Under the pieces are notes generated by a model. The model had not been told where the DNA came from. It did no database searches and was given only the letters and a program-made list of their open reading frames with translations. From positions 558,001-622,000 of the forward strand of contig JANFNE010000022.1 in the NCBI GenBank assembly GCA_024867545.1: 64,000 bases of DNA, in the 5' to 3' direction. Every line of letters starts with the position of its first letter. Within the stretch, counting starts at the first letter, position 1. Source of the stretch: Phytopythium helicoides (lineage: Eukaryota; Oomycota; Peronosporomycetes; Pythiales; Pythiaceae). The translations under genes were made by a program, and so were the position numbers. Shown here piece by piece: positions 12,201 through 24,390 of the stretch.

Positions 12201-12312
12201 GGTCTCCGATCGCTGTGGGGCAAGAATAGCGCTTCAACTTGAAGGCGCAAAGTGCGCTTTAGGTGCGTTTCCCTTCCCGAGAAAGAACGCCGCGCGTTCA
12301 CTCGGCGCCAGT
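12201..12312. promoter_or_regulatory. Compact divergent promoter region
   Basis: Only 112 bp separate the start codons of the cyclic-nucleotide-binding gene (minus) and the putative zinc-binding gene (plus), so their promoters must share this DNA or overlap coding sequence. TTCACTCG at about 12297 resembles the oomycete initiator (YCAYTYY) and lies just ahead of the plus-strand ATG. No TATA box seen. Confidence 0.35.
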
Positions 12313-13547
12313 ATGGAGACAGGCGGCGGGGCGGCCGCGCGGCGCCGGCGGCTGTACGAGGCGCTGGCGGCGCACGCGGCGGACGCGGCGACGGGCGGTG
12401 CGCTGTTCCTGGCGGGCGCGGGGGCGGCGCAGCTGCTGCAGCGCGCGCTGCGCGTGGGCGCGGCCACGCCGTTCGTTCCGCACGCGCTCGGCGCGCTGGC
12501 GGTCGGCGCGTCGTCGGCCGCGGCCGTGCACCTGGCGTCGCTGCCGCGCGAGCTGGCGACGCAGCTGCTCACGGAGCGCGCGCGCGCGGAGGAGGCGCGG
12601 CGCTCGTGGCGGCGGCTGCTTCTGGGTGGCGCGGAGGCCGGCGGGGCGGTGAGCAAGGCGCGCGAGCTGGTCGCGCAGCGGCTGCAGGACTTTGCGGACG
12701 CACCCACCGCCGTGTACGCCGTCATGGGGCTGCTGTGCTTCACGATGCTGGGCGGACGCATGAACGCGCTGGCGCCCAGCCACTTCGCCGACCTCGGCGC
12801 CTTCCACCTGCGCAAGGCGTCGCTGCCCGCGACGGCAGACTACGCGACGCAGGTCGAGCGCGGCGTCATACAGGAGTTTGGCAGGCTCTACGGCTGCCAC
12901 ACGTGCGGCGTGCGGAGCGGCGTGCGCTACCACGCAGACCACATGCCGCCCAAGCTGTGCGTCAACAGCTTGTGCTCGGTCCTACCGCCGGCTATGCTAA
13001 CGATTGCTTCCACACAGGGTGGCCAAGCGGCGGGATGAGAGCATCTTGCGCCGCCTCACGGGCCGGAAGACGACCTTCCGCTTCTATCCTCAGTGCGAAC
13101 CCTGCTCGAACCAGCAGGGGGCGATCGTCAAGCAGTCGAAGGCGACCTTGCGCACGCACTTGACGTCGCTGCGCATCTACCACTCCACAGGCGTGTGGCT
13201 AGTGCTGCTTTGCACGGGCGGGCTCTACGTCGGCGGCTCGAGCTTCCACGGTAGGTTTTGCTTTATCAAAACCTATCGAGATTGAACGGATCACTCATGC
13301 TACGAAATGGCGCCTAGAAACCTCCGACATTGCTGTTTGCAACGACGTTGAAGATGACGCGAGCTATTTACGAGGGAAACAGCACTCGCACGACTTCTCG
13401 CTGTTGACATCGATGAGAGAGCGAGAGCGTGAATTGCGACGCCAGCGGAAAGCCACATCTGACGCTGCAAAGCTGTCCGCGATCGACAAAGAGCTCGACG
13501 CGCTGGAGACGTCCAAGGCCTTGTTGAAGGCAAACACCAAGGGGTAG
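12313..13547 (+). CDS. Unidentified protein with Cys/His putative zinc-binding cluster
   Basis: Three exons (12313-12960, 13028-13250, 13318-13547) join in phase to 366 residues. The N-terminal 140 residues are Ala-rich and very GC-rich, with hydrophobic helices that could touch membranes. A conserved-looking block follows: GCHTCG, YHADHMPPKLC and, after intron 1, RFYPQCEPCSNQQG. The spaced CxxC, HxxH and CxxC pattern suggests one or two zinc sites. A hydrophobic segment (GVWLVLLCTGGLYVGG) precedes a charged coiled-coil C-terminus (MRERERELRRQRKA). I do not recognise the family. A longer upstream frame exists, but it overlaps exon 1 of the divergent gene, and ATG 12313 is preferred. Confidence 0.65.
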
Positions 13548-13731
13548 TAACTGGCGTCATGATGAGCTGATTGTAGCGCGAAGATTTTGAACACAATGTG
13601 AATATCTTGGCGGTTTTGGCATGGTGTGTGGGCTGCGTGATGCGCAACCGCCGTGATGCTACTATTTTGGTCAGCAGAAATGAAGCGCCAACAAATTTCC
13701 TTGCGAGAGAAACCCGCGACAGCAGAGCTCG

Positions 13732-16700
13732 ATGGCAACAGCGCATCGCGAGGAGATTGCTCGCGGCTTCCTGGACCACGCCGAATCCCAGACATATCGA
13801 GCTCGCCGGCATACAGTGAAGCATGAAACGAGTCCACAACACGCTCAGAGGCAAAAACACGGACCCCGGCGTCTGCGTCCAGTGAGTCCGAATGACAAGC
13901 AGCTGCAACGTCGCGAGCAAGGCTGGAATGATCGGTTTTTCTATGAACCGCCGATCAACTCCAACAAGCTCCCGCGACCCGATCGTCCGGCATCAATCAG
14001 TGCACATAGCCCGACTGCAAAAGAGCGGAAAATGAAGGAGGAGCGTGCACAGTACGGGAAGCTTGATTTGCGCCACAAAATCGACAAGCACAAAAAGTTG
14101 CCGCACTCAAAGCTGATGCCACTGGGGTCACTGTCGCCTCCACCGTCGGTACGATTGCTTTGCAGGTATCTTTTGGTTGGGGAGCTGTTGCTGATACGAT
14201 GTTGAGATAGGAGAGACAAGATCCGACGAAGGAGGAAAAACTCCGGTTCAAAGTCCTCAAACTCATTGATGCACGAGAGACGCTGCTGTACCAGCTGAGC
14301 GCTTTGATCTTATGTACGCCAGTGCAGGAGTCGGTCTTCATGCCGTCAAGACCCACAGAACCGCCACGAAGTATGGGAGGTAGCACTGGTGGTCGCCAGC
14401 AAATTCGTCCGAAGGCAGGCATGGCGCTCGCTTCTACACCTCTCACCAAGATAGCTGGAGACAGCAAGAGCAGCGGTGGTGCAATGACAAACTCGCGCGA
14501 GGCTACTAGAATGGCGCAAAAACTGGCGACAGATCTCCAGGAGGTTGGCATTCAGTGCGTTGAGGCGCTCGTCGAGTGGATGTTAGAAGCCGGTGCTAAG
14601 GCAGAGTACGCTTACTTCGCAAAATTTCATCTGTTATGAAGCTCACACTGCTCTCTTCTTTTTACTAGGAAACCACCCCCATTCCTGTGGCGAGGACGCA
14701 ACTACTTCCTGAAAATGTACAACGACCTCGATTTCGCAGAAGCGGAACTCAATGCGAGAGGAGTGTGTTTGGACTGCTTTACTCCGAAGAACCCACTGCT
14801 CATTCGCCCAGAGCAGAAGCTAGGCCGGGTTCTTGCTGCACAGTCAATTATCGACGAGATGATCGAGATGAATAAGGAGCCTACTCCCCAGGAGATCATC
14901 GCGCATTCGCCTAATTTGAGCAGAACCCCGGAAACAAGTCGATCATTTGGACGCGAAACTCAGCGAGAGCCGCAAGAAACCTTAGATTCGGCTGAGCTTG
15001 AGTCAACTGATGTGCTAAAATCGTCACAGATAGACAATCATGCAGGAAGCAACACTCAACGAACAGATTATACGGACGACGATTATCAAGCTGATGATGA
15101 TCAGGAGGAATACAGGAAGGAGAAGAAGGAGAAGAAGGAGAAGAAGGAGAAGAAGGAGAAGAAGGAGACGAAGGAGAAGAAGGAGAAGAAAACAATGCTT
15201 CTATTTCAACCAGCAATCCGTCTGCTCCTGAAATCGAGGACGCTCGTGAACGTGACTCGGAGGCAGAAGTCGAGCTCGTGTCAATGCTCGATGAGAGTCT
15301 TAGCAACTTTCCTCGTCTACAGCCACCTCTAAGCAATCACATGCTCCCAACCAAAGAGGAAAGCAACGATCTAGCAGAGAGTGCCCGAACAGATACCAGT
15401 AACCAGTCTGGCGAATACGACACCAATAACTTTGACGCGGATGAGAACGAGAGCAACGGTGATGTGGAAGCAAATGAAGATGACGAAGAGCATGAAAATC
15501 AGCATAGCGAGGAAATGCAGCAGACAGAGACATATGAAAAGGAGCAGCAGGCGGAACGGGGAAGAAGGAAATGAAGATAGGAGACAGCTTGATGAGCCTG
15601 CGATCCATGATGCTGATCCAATTGAAGACGCAAACGATGATTCGGCAGAAGTGCCGATTGTCAGCAAAGAACCAACACCCGAGGAAGAAGACGATTCTTT
15701 TGATCCCCCAAAAGAACAATTACTCGATGAGCTGCTAAGGTGGGCTCGAGCACCTCGACCATCAGAAGAGCTACTGGTTGGACTCCCCGAATCCCTTGAG
15801 TGGCAAGGAGCAAGGAGCCTTGAGCAGGCTGTCCTCTCCCAGTCATCCCCTGATACCTCTCTTCAGGACTCTCTTTTATGGGCACTTATACAGATACAGC
15901 TCGTTCCACCTCACCAGCACCTTGCATCGTTTCTAGAATCCAGTACATGCGAGACACTAGGTGTTCGTCGACTTCTTCGTCGTGAGTGCTACCTAATCGT
16001 CAGCTCTGTGTGTCATGCTCTATCTCTACTTGTTCAGCAGGAACTTGAGCGGGAAACCCCGCTCGTATCCGAGATTGAGTTGTCCGATGTACTAGAGATT
16101 GCGGAGAGTGTCTTTCGCAAGCAAGATGACACCACGTGGAAGCACGTTGGCGTGGCCACAAGTCTACTGACACCGGCATACGTGCGTGACACATGCAGCG
16201 AAAAGAAAATATGTCCCGGCTTGAATGAGCTTATCAATGTGTTCTACCCATACTTGACAAGCAAGTCGCACGAAAAGCTGCCCTTCCATTGGCGAGCACT
16301 CTCTCGTTTATTTGAAAACTATTTTCTGCGATTAAGTGGGCTCGTGCATGCGCTCGAGCCTCCACTGAAAGGTTTACTCCTGATTGTTGCAAGTCTTAAT
16401 GGGGGTAAGGTTAGCGATGTCGACGACTCTGTCGAGGATGACATCTCCATCGCAAAGCTTTCAGTGGTTTGTGACCGAGGGGATGTGTTGCGGTCAAGTG
16501 TGGAGGTTGTGTGGAATAAGCGGCTGTCATCCGAGCCATCGACTCCTCAGGATCCAACTCAGATATTCCCGTTTTTCCGATCTTCATTCGGCGAGAAGGT
16601 TGTCGACGGTGTTCGTGTCGAAGAAGGCGAAGGTCGAGGGCCATTGAAAGAGTGGTTCTCTCTCCTTGGAGTCGAATTAACGTCAAAGTGGAGACAGATC

Positions 16701-18333
16701 CCACTGGATCATACACACATTGATACGGAAGATGGAAGCAATGCTGAAGTTACAGCCAACGGCAATCGGCTTCAGGTCCCTCCAATGGTAGCTCATCTTC
16801 TCCGTCCAGGTTTCAAAGCCCAATGGATTGCAAATAGTGATCTTGAGCCTATCGGAGCGATGGTTTCTTGCATTATCAACAAGCAGGATTCTTCGGGTTC
16901 AACCGGGACTTTCCTGCTGGATAGAGCTGTTTCTCCGACCACGCTTGATGTCAGGCAACTGCAACTCTTCGAACCTCGTACCCCAGTGTTCGAGTACATT
17001 CAAGGATCCGAGAGCTTTAGTCTAAACCTACAGACTGCGAATGAGTCCTTCACCCAGCACATGCTTGTGTTTGTAGGCTGGTTGATGGCAAGTGCAATTG
17101 TTCATACCTGCTCCATGAACCTTCGCGTGCACCCTCTTGTGTTTACTCTGCTTCTCAATCGCGACTATAAGGTGAGCCTTGATGACGTCCGTGCATTAGA
17201 TCCGTCGCTGGGAAGCTCATTGGAAAGGATAAAAACGATGTCCGAGCTTGACTTGGCCTCTCTACTCGAGCTTGAAGGGGCTAACCCAAATATGAGTGCT
17301 GATGAGTACATTTCGTCCGTTCTGGAATCTTCGTACGGGTCAAAATCAAGCCTTTCATGGCAACTGGAGGCAATGCGTTCAGGATTTAATTCCGTCCTCG
17401 CGCTCGACTCGGTTTTGAGTTTAGCTGTCCGGAACATTGACCTAGCTGAGCTCATCAGTGGAAGCGAAGTGTCTGCTGCTGATGCTGACTTCAACATCGG
17501 AAATGTATTCCGTGTTGCTGCGGATGTCGATTTTACGACTTGTATCCCGCTGCGACGCGCATTTTGGGGCACAGTGGATGGGCTCGAACCATTAATGAAG
17601 CGCAAGCTGGTCAAATTCATTACTGGTGTTGACACACTTCCGCTCCCTGGAACTGAGGTACTTTGTTCTTTCCCACATTCTAACAGCCTGCACACTAACC
17701 CCTTACTTCTATACCCAGTTTCTACGTATAGAGATGCCATTCCCTTCGTTTTCTGCCGCTGACCACGCCAAGAGTCTGGCAATGCTGCCACAAGCCCACG
17801 TAAGCCATATGCGAGTCATTGCCAGAACGAACGTGGACTAACCGTTTGCCACTTCCACATAGACATGCGATAATACGTTAGAGCTTCCACACTACTGGAA
17901 GGCTCTGTGCTGGCAACGTTCTCATGATGAGAACAGCGGTAGTGATGAGCTGGAGAGCGCTCTCCGCGATTTACTTCGCAGAAAGCTGCGAGCTGCGATT
18001 GAGTTCTCGGATGGCTACGGTCTCGACGGGACTTCACCTGTTGGTGGAGTACCAATTGGAAGTCATCTCGTATCGAATGACGAAAAGGAGGAGAGTTACG
18101 AATCGTTGGACCTGCCAGCGCTTGTCGGAGACGAAGGAAACGCCCCAATTCAGGCGCCAAGCCCAAAAGAAGCGTTGCCATCGCCACTTGCTGACGAATC
18201 TAGTGCCCCAGAATCCACATCGAGTAGGCTAGAGGATGACGATGACGGCAGTGACAAGCATGATACAGCACAGGAGCCGAAAGACGAGGAGTATGAAGAT
18301 TACGAGTGGGAAGAAGAAGAGACTGCAGACTAA
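13732..18333 (+). CDS. HECT-type E3 ubiquitin ligase
   Basis: The C-terminal part is a HECT catalytic domain, which passes ubiquitin from E2 to substrate through a Cys thioester: GEGRGPLKEWFSLLG at the domain start, FVGWLMASAIVHTC, MKRKLVKFITGVDTLPLPG, and across two introns (17659-17718 and about 17800-17863) LPQAHTCDNTLELPHY with the active-site Cys. The tail is very acidic, stop 18331-18333. Upstream exons encode a basic N-terminus, a helical region (KVLKLIDARETLLYQLSAL) and a Glu-rich linker. Introns at about 14149-14210 and 14612-14669 are clean. Two frame breaks sit in the linker: inside the GAAGGA repeat (15112-15192) and at 15551-15566 (one extra base). Frames on both sides are conserved coding, so indels are likelier than loss of the gene. 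The first exon and start are uncertain. Confidence 0.85.
15112..15192 (+). repeat. Purine microsatellite (GAAGGA/GAAGAAG)n in HECT gene
   Basis: About 80 bp of GAG/AAG/GAA units. The three frames read KEKKEKK, RRRR or GEEGEE; coding upstream is in the KEKK frame and downstream in the GEEGEE frame, so the repeat has gained or lost a number of bases not divisible by three. Confidence 0.9.
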
Positions 18334-19207
18334 TAGTGCTAGTGCGTCATATAAAATCCGTATCGGGAAAGAGCTCGAATACACAGCTTCTCCAAGCAAG
18401 CTGTCATGCAGTTTTTGTGCGTTTGTTCTCAGTGTGATAGTACGTGCTCCAGTCGGTGGCCACTGCGATGTGTTAGAGTTGGCTCGTTAAGTGTTTATTG
18501 TAGCAGCAGCAAATTGTTTCATTGAAACTGTGAAGTGTGTACCCAACCTGTGACGTCATCCAAGCCGAATCATTACTTATTCTGACGGTAGCTGGTGGCT
18601 ACGTGCCGACTATGCTGTTCCTACATGCCAATCGATCTTTGGTGATAGACGACGCATTTATTCACACTAATTTGAAAGTCTCGAGGTGCTTTGATGGACA
18701 AGGCATGATCGATCCAAACTTCCTCGACAGTCCCCGGTTGTTGCAAATATCGCTATACACTCGGTGGGGAGCGAACCTATGATGTGCTTCACGATGCGCA
18801 TCGCCAAGTGTATTTCGAGACTTCTCGTGGCCATCGAGTGACTATCAACAGGCTCGGGTACATTCGAAATCAGCACCAGTGTGTCGACGGAGGTTCTTTT
18901 GAAACAAAGCGCTCAGTGGAACAGTTTGCATGCGAATGAAACTGATATGCGGATCCACTAGCATGCCAGGAACGATTTCGGAAAACCTCTGGTTGGCTAA
19001 TGGAAAGTGGTAACTCTGAAATGGATCCGGCATAACGATGCCAAATCAGTGAGAAATTCTTGCCCAAGAAACCAGGAGATTCGTCTGTAAGATGAGTAGG
19101 GAGAGATGAGAAGGGAAAAGCAAAAGTAATGTTGCAAGCATTGAGGTTAGTGATCCTCATTTCACGAACGATGGTTTGCACGAAGTATGAATGTCCGATG
19201 TATAAGT
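18334..19207. other. Intergenic, possible ankyrin remnant
   Basis: Follows the HECT stop codon. No convincing gene. A plus-strand stretch at 18560-18700 (VAGGYVPTMLFLHANR) faintly resembles the WLHENR ankyrin units and may be the decayed 5' part of the next pseudogene. Confidence 0.4.
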
Positions 19208-20400
19208 AGGATATACGTCAAGCATTCGAGCAAGGTGTACCGTGCTTCGAGGCGAGTAGTCGTGAATTTCTGTGGGCAGCAGATCAGGGATACTGGCAAG
19301 TGGTCCAGTCCATGGATGACATCCACGAGTTGGCGTTTGACGACGTCTACGAAGCACTCATCACCGCTGCCTCGAAGGGGTATCTCCCCATCGTGCAATT
19401 CTTGATCGAGGAGTACGGGCGGGACTTGGTAGTGGATGTTCGTTCGTGGAAGACAAAGGTGCGTGGGACTCCCGTTGAGCTCGCTGCAAAAGCTGGACAT
19501 TTGAACGTTGTCGAGTTCCTTTTCCAGAACTACGCTTACGCTACTGAGAACCAAGTCTAGAATGCGTTCAAGGTGGCTGTTGACAACGGCCGCCTAGATG
19601 TGTTGAGGTTTCTCTTAGAGAATGGAGTCAACGAAGAATCTCTGATCAACGACGTGTACGTGAATGCGGCGGGTTGCAGCCAGAGCATGAAGCTAATTTA
19701 CGACAGTGGAGCGTATCAGCATTTCGCAGTCAAGAAAGCGTCCAATCGTGCAGCACTCATCGACCATGTCCCAGTGGTCAAGTTCCTCCTTGACCATGGA
19801 GTGAATCGAGGTGTACTTGATGTATTGTTCGTGAAAACCGCGGCCAGCGGCAACCTCGAAGTTATGAAGTTTCTGTACTTGGAGGAAGGACGAAACCAGC
19901 CGCCTTTGCTGTGCAATGCCTTCTTGGAAGCAGCAGCTTGCGGTCATTTGGAAATCGTGAGATTCCTATTGAACACAGGGAGCATCCAAGCCGCGTCGGT
20001 GGACGACGCGTTGATTCGGGGGCAGCTGGTGGACACTCGACGCTTGTGTCGTTTCTGCATGGGAATGGAGCAGATCGAGCGTCTTTACTCCGCGACGCGT
20101 TCACCTGAGGCAGCGACGCACGGCCACTCTGGGTTCTTGAGGTTTCTACATGGAAAAAAGGGTGTGGGAGATCCCAACTTTGTTCGACAAGTCCTTTGTC
20201 AGCGCGGCGAGGCAGGGCCACTCCGCGGTGGTCAAGTTTTTCTGGCAGAACGGCGGAGAGAGAGAGCAGACGCGGTGCTGGCGGAGTCTCTGCGGGTCGC
20301 CAAGGAGCAGGAGCACGCGAGGGTGGTCAACCTCTTGAGCTCCTCCCGCAACGCCCGCCGCGGGAAGCCCAGCAAGAGGCGCCGCAAGCAGCGCCACTAG
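19208..20400 (+). pseudogene. Decayed ankyrin-repeat gene
   Basis: Open plus-strand coding (FLWAADQGYWQVVQ, ITAASKGYLPIVQFL, LAAKAGHLNVVEFLFQ) runs from about 19208, is interrupted by TAG 19558-19560, and resumes in the same frame (AVDNGRLDVLRFLLENG, AACGHLEIVRFLL) to TAG 20398-20400. Between 20010 and 20105, and again about 20165-20260, the ankyrin sense moves to another frame (GGHSTLVSFLHGNG; AARQGHSAVVKFFWQNG) and then returns. The 5' end is missing: compared with the 32603 copy, the N-terminal region is absent, although EFLWAA matches its EFLWAANEGHL. It ends in a basic tail (KPSKRRRKQRH). One stop plus paired frame changes indicate a pseudogene, though assembly errors could contribute. 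Confidence 0.65.
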
Positions 20401-20660
20401 GTCGCATCTGGCCCATCGCAGCCGCCACGGCAGCACCCTCGACATGTCCACGAGTAGATCGCGCCAGCAGCCTCCGATGGCGCCATGCACATCGACAGCG
20501 GCGTAAGCCGAGGCGAGAGTGGTCTTGCCCAGCACGCCGGAACGCATCGCATGCGTGTCAATGGCGCGTTGTTGGGTGGGGCTGGTGGTCCACTCCACCG
20601 CGCGTCCATACAAAGGGCGAGAGAAACCGCCGCCACCTCAGTCCCCGCCCGCCCTTCCTC

Positions 20661-23600
20661 ATGAGCAACCAGCGCGCCGCGCCGTCTCCGTCGGCGGCCC
20701 TGGTGGCCGCGCTGACGCTCGCGCTGCAGCAGCTGCGGCTGGCTGCCAAGCTCGCGGCTGGTGACGCGGGCGCGGTGGCGCTGCAGCCCTCGGCGCGCGA
20801 GGCGCTCGCGGCGGCGGCCGAGCTGCTGGCCGCCTGCGCGAGCGCCGAGAGCGCCGAGGGCGACGCGCAGCAGATCGCGCGGCCCGCCATGACGCGCTTG
20901 GAGGCGTCGGCGCACGCGCGCGACGCGTGGCAGGCGCCGGCGGCCGCCGTGGCGCAGCAGCCGTCCGTGTGGTCGGGCTTCTACAACAAGACGCTGCGCG
21001 AGCGCGGCGACGTGCTGGCGCTCATGTATCCGCGGCTGCTGCGGCTCAAGCGCGAGGCGCCCGCGGTGCAGGCGGACGCGGGCGAGCTCGGCAGGCTCGG
21101 CGAGCTGCCGCTGCGCACCGCCAACCTCATGATCGAGAACTGTATCGGCACCATCGGGCTGCCGCTCGGGTGCGTACTCGCCGCCAAGCGCTTGCGAGAG
21201 GCTGCTCACCCGCTAACGCTCGTGGTCACAGCCTAGGACTCAACTTCGTGGTCGACGGCGTCAGCCTGTCGGTGCCCATGGCCGTCGAGGAGCCCTCCGT
21301 CGTGGCCGCGGCCTCCAGCGCTGCCAAGCTCGTGGCTGCCGCGGGAGACGGCTTCCGCACCGCCACCACCGGCAACATCATGACCTCGCAGATCCAGCTG
21401 GTCGACACGCCAGACGTCGAGGCGGCCGCGCGCGCCATCGCTGCCAACCGCGAGCGCCTGCTCGACTTCGCCAACTCGACGCTCTGCCCCAACATGAAGA
21501 AGCGCGGCGGCGGCGCGGTCGACATCTACTGCCGCGTCGTGAGCGCCAAGGCCCGCGACCAGCAGACGCAGCGCTGGCGGACGCACCAGCAGCAGCTCAA
21601 GAGCGGCACAGACGGCAGCGGGCACTGGTACGCGTTCGCCGACGACACGGCCGATGACGCGCTCACTCCCGGCTCGTCCACGGGCGAGGACATTGAGTTC
21701 CTGATCGTCCACATTGACGTGGACGTGTGCGAGGCCATGGGAGCCAACATCGTCAACACGGTGGCCGAGGGGCTCTCGGAGGAGGTGGCTCGCCTCGCAG
21801 GAAGCCGCCGCGTCGGGCTCCGCATCCTCACGAACCTCTGCGTGCAGCGGCGAGCGCGGTCGACGTTCGACATCCCGATCCACAAGCTCGGCTGGAAGGG
21901 CGTCGACGGCGAGGACGTCGCGCAGCGAATCCTAGACGCATACAATTTCGCTGCGATCGATCCGTTCCGCGCCGTCACGCACAACAAGGGCATCATGAAC
22001 GGTGTCGACGCGGTTGCGCTCGCGACTGGCCAGGACTGGCGTGCCATTGAAGCTGCCGCGCACTGCTTCGCCAGTCGGTCGGGCCAGTACACGTCGCTCT
22101 CTCGGTACGAAATCATCACGGACGAGGTGACTGGCGAGCGTGTGCTGCGGGGAAGCATGGAGCTTCCCATCGCGGTCGGCTCCAAGGGCGGCGCGCTGCA
22201 GACCCATCCAGGATACGCCGCGACGCACGCGATCCTCAACCACCCAACGGCCCGAGCGCTTGCCGGCATCATGGTCAGCGTCGGTCTCTCGCAGAACTTT
22301 GCTGCCGTGCGCGCCATTGCCGTCACGGGCATCCAGAAGGGCCACATGGCGCTGCACGCACGCAACATTGCGGTAGCTGCCGGCGCTCCTAGTGAGCTCG
22401 TGGCCGAGGTCTGCAGCTACATGCTCGGCCGCAAGAGCATCAACGTGGAGACGGCGCGGGAGTACCTCCAGGCGCACGCCGTGTTTGCCGAGATTCACCA
22501 GAGCAGTAACGGAACGGGAAGCGAGTCGGGAAGTGCATCGTCATCGCCGCTCGGCTCGCCGGCTTCGAACGCCCCCGTGCCGTCCATGTTCTACGTGGAG
22601 TTGGTGATTCCGCACCTGGAACACAATGTGAGCCTCAACATTGCGTTCGAGGCCATCCACAAGCACCCGCAGTTCATCGCCATCATGCCGACGCCAGCGA
22701 CCGCTTCAAGCTCCGACAAGACCGTGCCATTGACGACGATCCAGCGTCAGCTGCTCGGCTACAAGGGCTACAACCAGCTCGAGAAGATGTTCCTGTTCCT
22801 CGAGTCGCTGCGATCAATCGTGGTCTCCACGGTGCAGCAGCAGCAACAGCAGAAGCAGCTGCAGGACGCGGACAAACCAGCAATGCCCATCACGCAGTCC
22901 AATCTCGCGCTGCAGAACAAGCTTCAGCTGCTCTCAATCCTCACCAACATCATCGCGTACCGTTTGATGGAAGTACGCCCACAGACAGTCCGCGCTTTCA
23001 TGGAGGATATGCTGAACGCCGGCAAGGATGGTCAGGACGAGGACGTCGACTCGAGCGTCTACGGCGGGAGCACTCGGGTGCGGGGGCTGCTGGCGCGGGT
23101 GTCGCCTGACGACGAGGTGCTCGCGATCGGGCTGCCGCTGTTCGTGGCGCTCTGGCAGGTCCTGCACTACCACATTGAGCAGGATGTGCCGTACTCGCTG
23201 CTGCGCGAGCGCCTCGTTCGGGAGCAGCGGTGTCTGCTGCAGAACATCGTCAAGAGTTACGAGCTGAGCCGATTGACCGAGATGGAGCAGGGCAACTCGG
23301 CGGCCGTGTCGAGCGAGGAGCAGCGGGACGCACGCTTCCTCGCGTACGTTGCGGTGCAGACCAAGCGCTGGCAGGCGACGATGCTGCTGCTCATCGATTC
23401 GGTGGCGCTGGCCCCAGACCTCGTGACGCCCGCACGACTCGACTTCCTCATGAGCGTCGGCGAGTACATGGAGTGGGAGGGCACGATCGCGCACGACCTG
23501 GCACGGTTCCGGCGCGACATGACGGAGCGCGTGCCAAACGCGTTCCTCTTTTGGCTGGCGCAGCGCGGCGTCTCGTTCGCCGACGTTGGCGAGGAGCACG

Positions 23601-23773
23601 TGGACGCGTTCCGGAAGCTGGCGGACGGTCTGGCTTCCGACAAATTGGCGCGCGTGATGGCGGACAGTGCACTGTGGCCGGCGTCGGCCATCTCAATCGA
23701 GCGCGTGACGCGGCTGATCCACGACATTTACGGCGCGCGGGGCAGCCGCGGGTCGCGCAAGGAGTCGTTCTGA
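20661..23773 (+). CDS. Class II HMG-CoA reductase with large C-terminal extension
   Basis: Two exons (20661-21169, 21232-23773) give 1016 residues. HMG-CoA reductase makes mevalonate, the committed isoprenoid precursor. The catalytic blocks resemble the bacterial class II enzyme: MIENCIGTIGLPLG (Glu159), MAVEEPSVVAAAS, THNKGIMNG (Lys422), GQDWRAIEAAAH (Asp438) and GIQKGHMALHARN (His541). Lys-to-Asp spacing is 16, as in the Pseudomonas mevalonii enzyme. There is no N-terminal membrane region of the class I eukaryotic kind. An Ala-rich N-terminus of about 150 residues precedes the domain, and an insert of about 80 residues lies between the Glu and Lys blocks. The reductase part ends near residue 585; about 430 further residues (Gln-rich segment, then helical LFVALWQVLHYHIEQD) match nothing I know. 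It is convergent with the AcpS gene. Confidence 0.9.
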
Positions 23774-23857
23774 GCGCAGTAGGATAGCAATCCCGGCCAT
23801 GTCGAACCGAACGTGAGTCTGCTGTAGGTCTGCTCGCGTGTACTGCATCGCTGCTCG

Positions 23858-24390
23858 TTATCTATCGCCCTCGCTCGGCAGCCGCTGCTCGAGCACCACG
23901 AACGCCACGGCGTAGTCTCCGTCGTGGGACAGCGACACGTGCGGCGGCTGCTTGCAGCTCCCGTCAGCGCACCGCCCCCGAACCGCAAAGCGAGCCGACG
24001 CACCTCGAGCCGCAGCTGTTTGGCGAGCTCCGCCGTGGCTCCCGACAGCTCGAGCCCCAGCACGCGCGCGGGCGCCTCGCGTGAGCCACGGGGGAGCGCG
24101 GCGCCCAGTCGCGTCACGTGCGTGAGCTCTGGCGCGCTTCTGGTCACGCACAGCTCGGGGAAGAGCACGCGGTGGCCGTGAAAGGCCTTGAACGCCGCCT
24201 CCTTGACGGCCCAGCGCGACGCCAGGAACGCCGCGCGCTCCGCCGGCCCCGCGCCGCGCGCGCGCAGCTCCGCCAGCTCCCGCGGGTGCAGCGCGCGCCG
24301 CTCGAAGCGCTCGCCGAAGCGCTCGAGCGTGCGCGCGAACCGCGGGACGAGCGCCACGTCCACGCCGACGCCGAACACGCGCGAGCCCAT
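23858..24390 (-). CDS. Holo-ACP synthase (AcpS-type 4'-phosphopantetheinyl transferase)
   Basis: From ATG 24390: GVGVDVALVPRFARTLERFG with the metal-binding Asp, HPRELAELRA, and FLASRWAVKEAAFKAF with the Glu/Lys signature, all hallmarks of AcpS. The enzyme moves phosphopantetheine from CoA to a Ser of acyl carrier proteins. The C-terminal block HVSLSHDGDYAVAFVVLEQ, also typical of AcpS, lies in a different frame and ends at stop 23858-23860. The change of frame falls in about 23960-23990, next to a GGGGG run; no intron with agreeing phase was found, so a one-base indel is likely. Very GC-rich. It converges on the HMG-CoA reductase gene with 84 bp between stops. Confidence 0.8.

Noticed and set aside
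12013..12312. Longer N-terminus for the putative zinc protein
   Set aside because: Overlaps exon 1 of the divergent cyclic-nucleotide-binding gene, whose frame and intron phase are well supported.
15040..15231. Poly-Arg open frame
   Set aside because: It is frame 2 of the purine microsatellite inside the HECT gene.
20397..22498. Long minus-strand open frames opposite HMG-CoA reductase
   Set aside because: High GC third positions keep antisense frames open; the plus strand carries the catalytic motifs.
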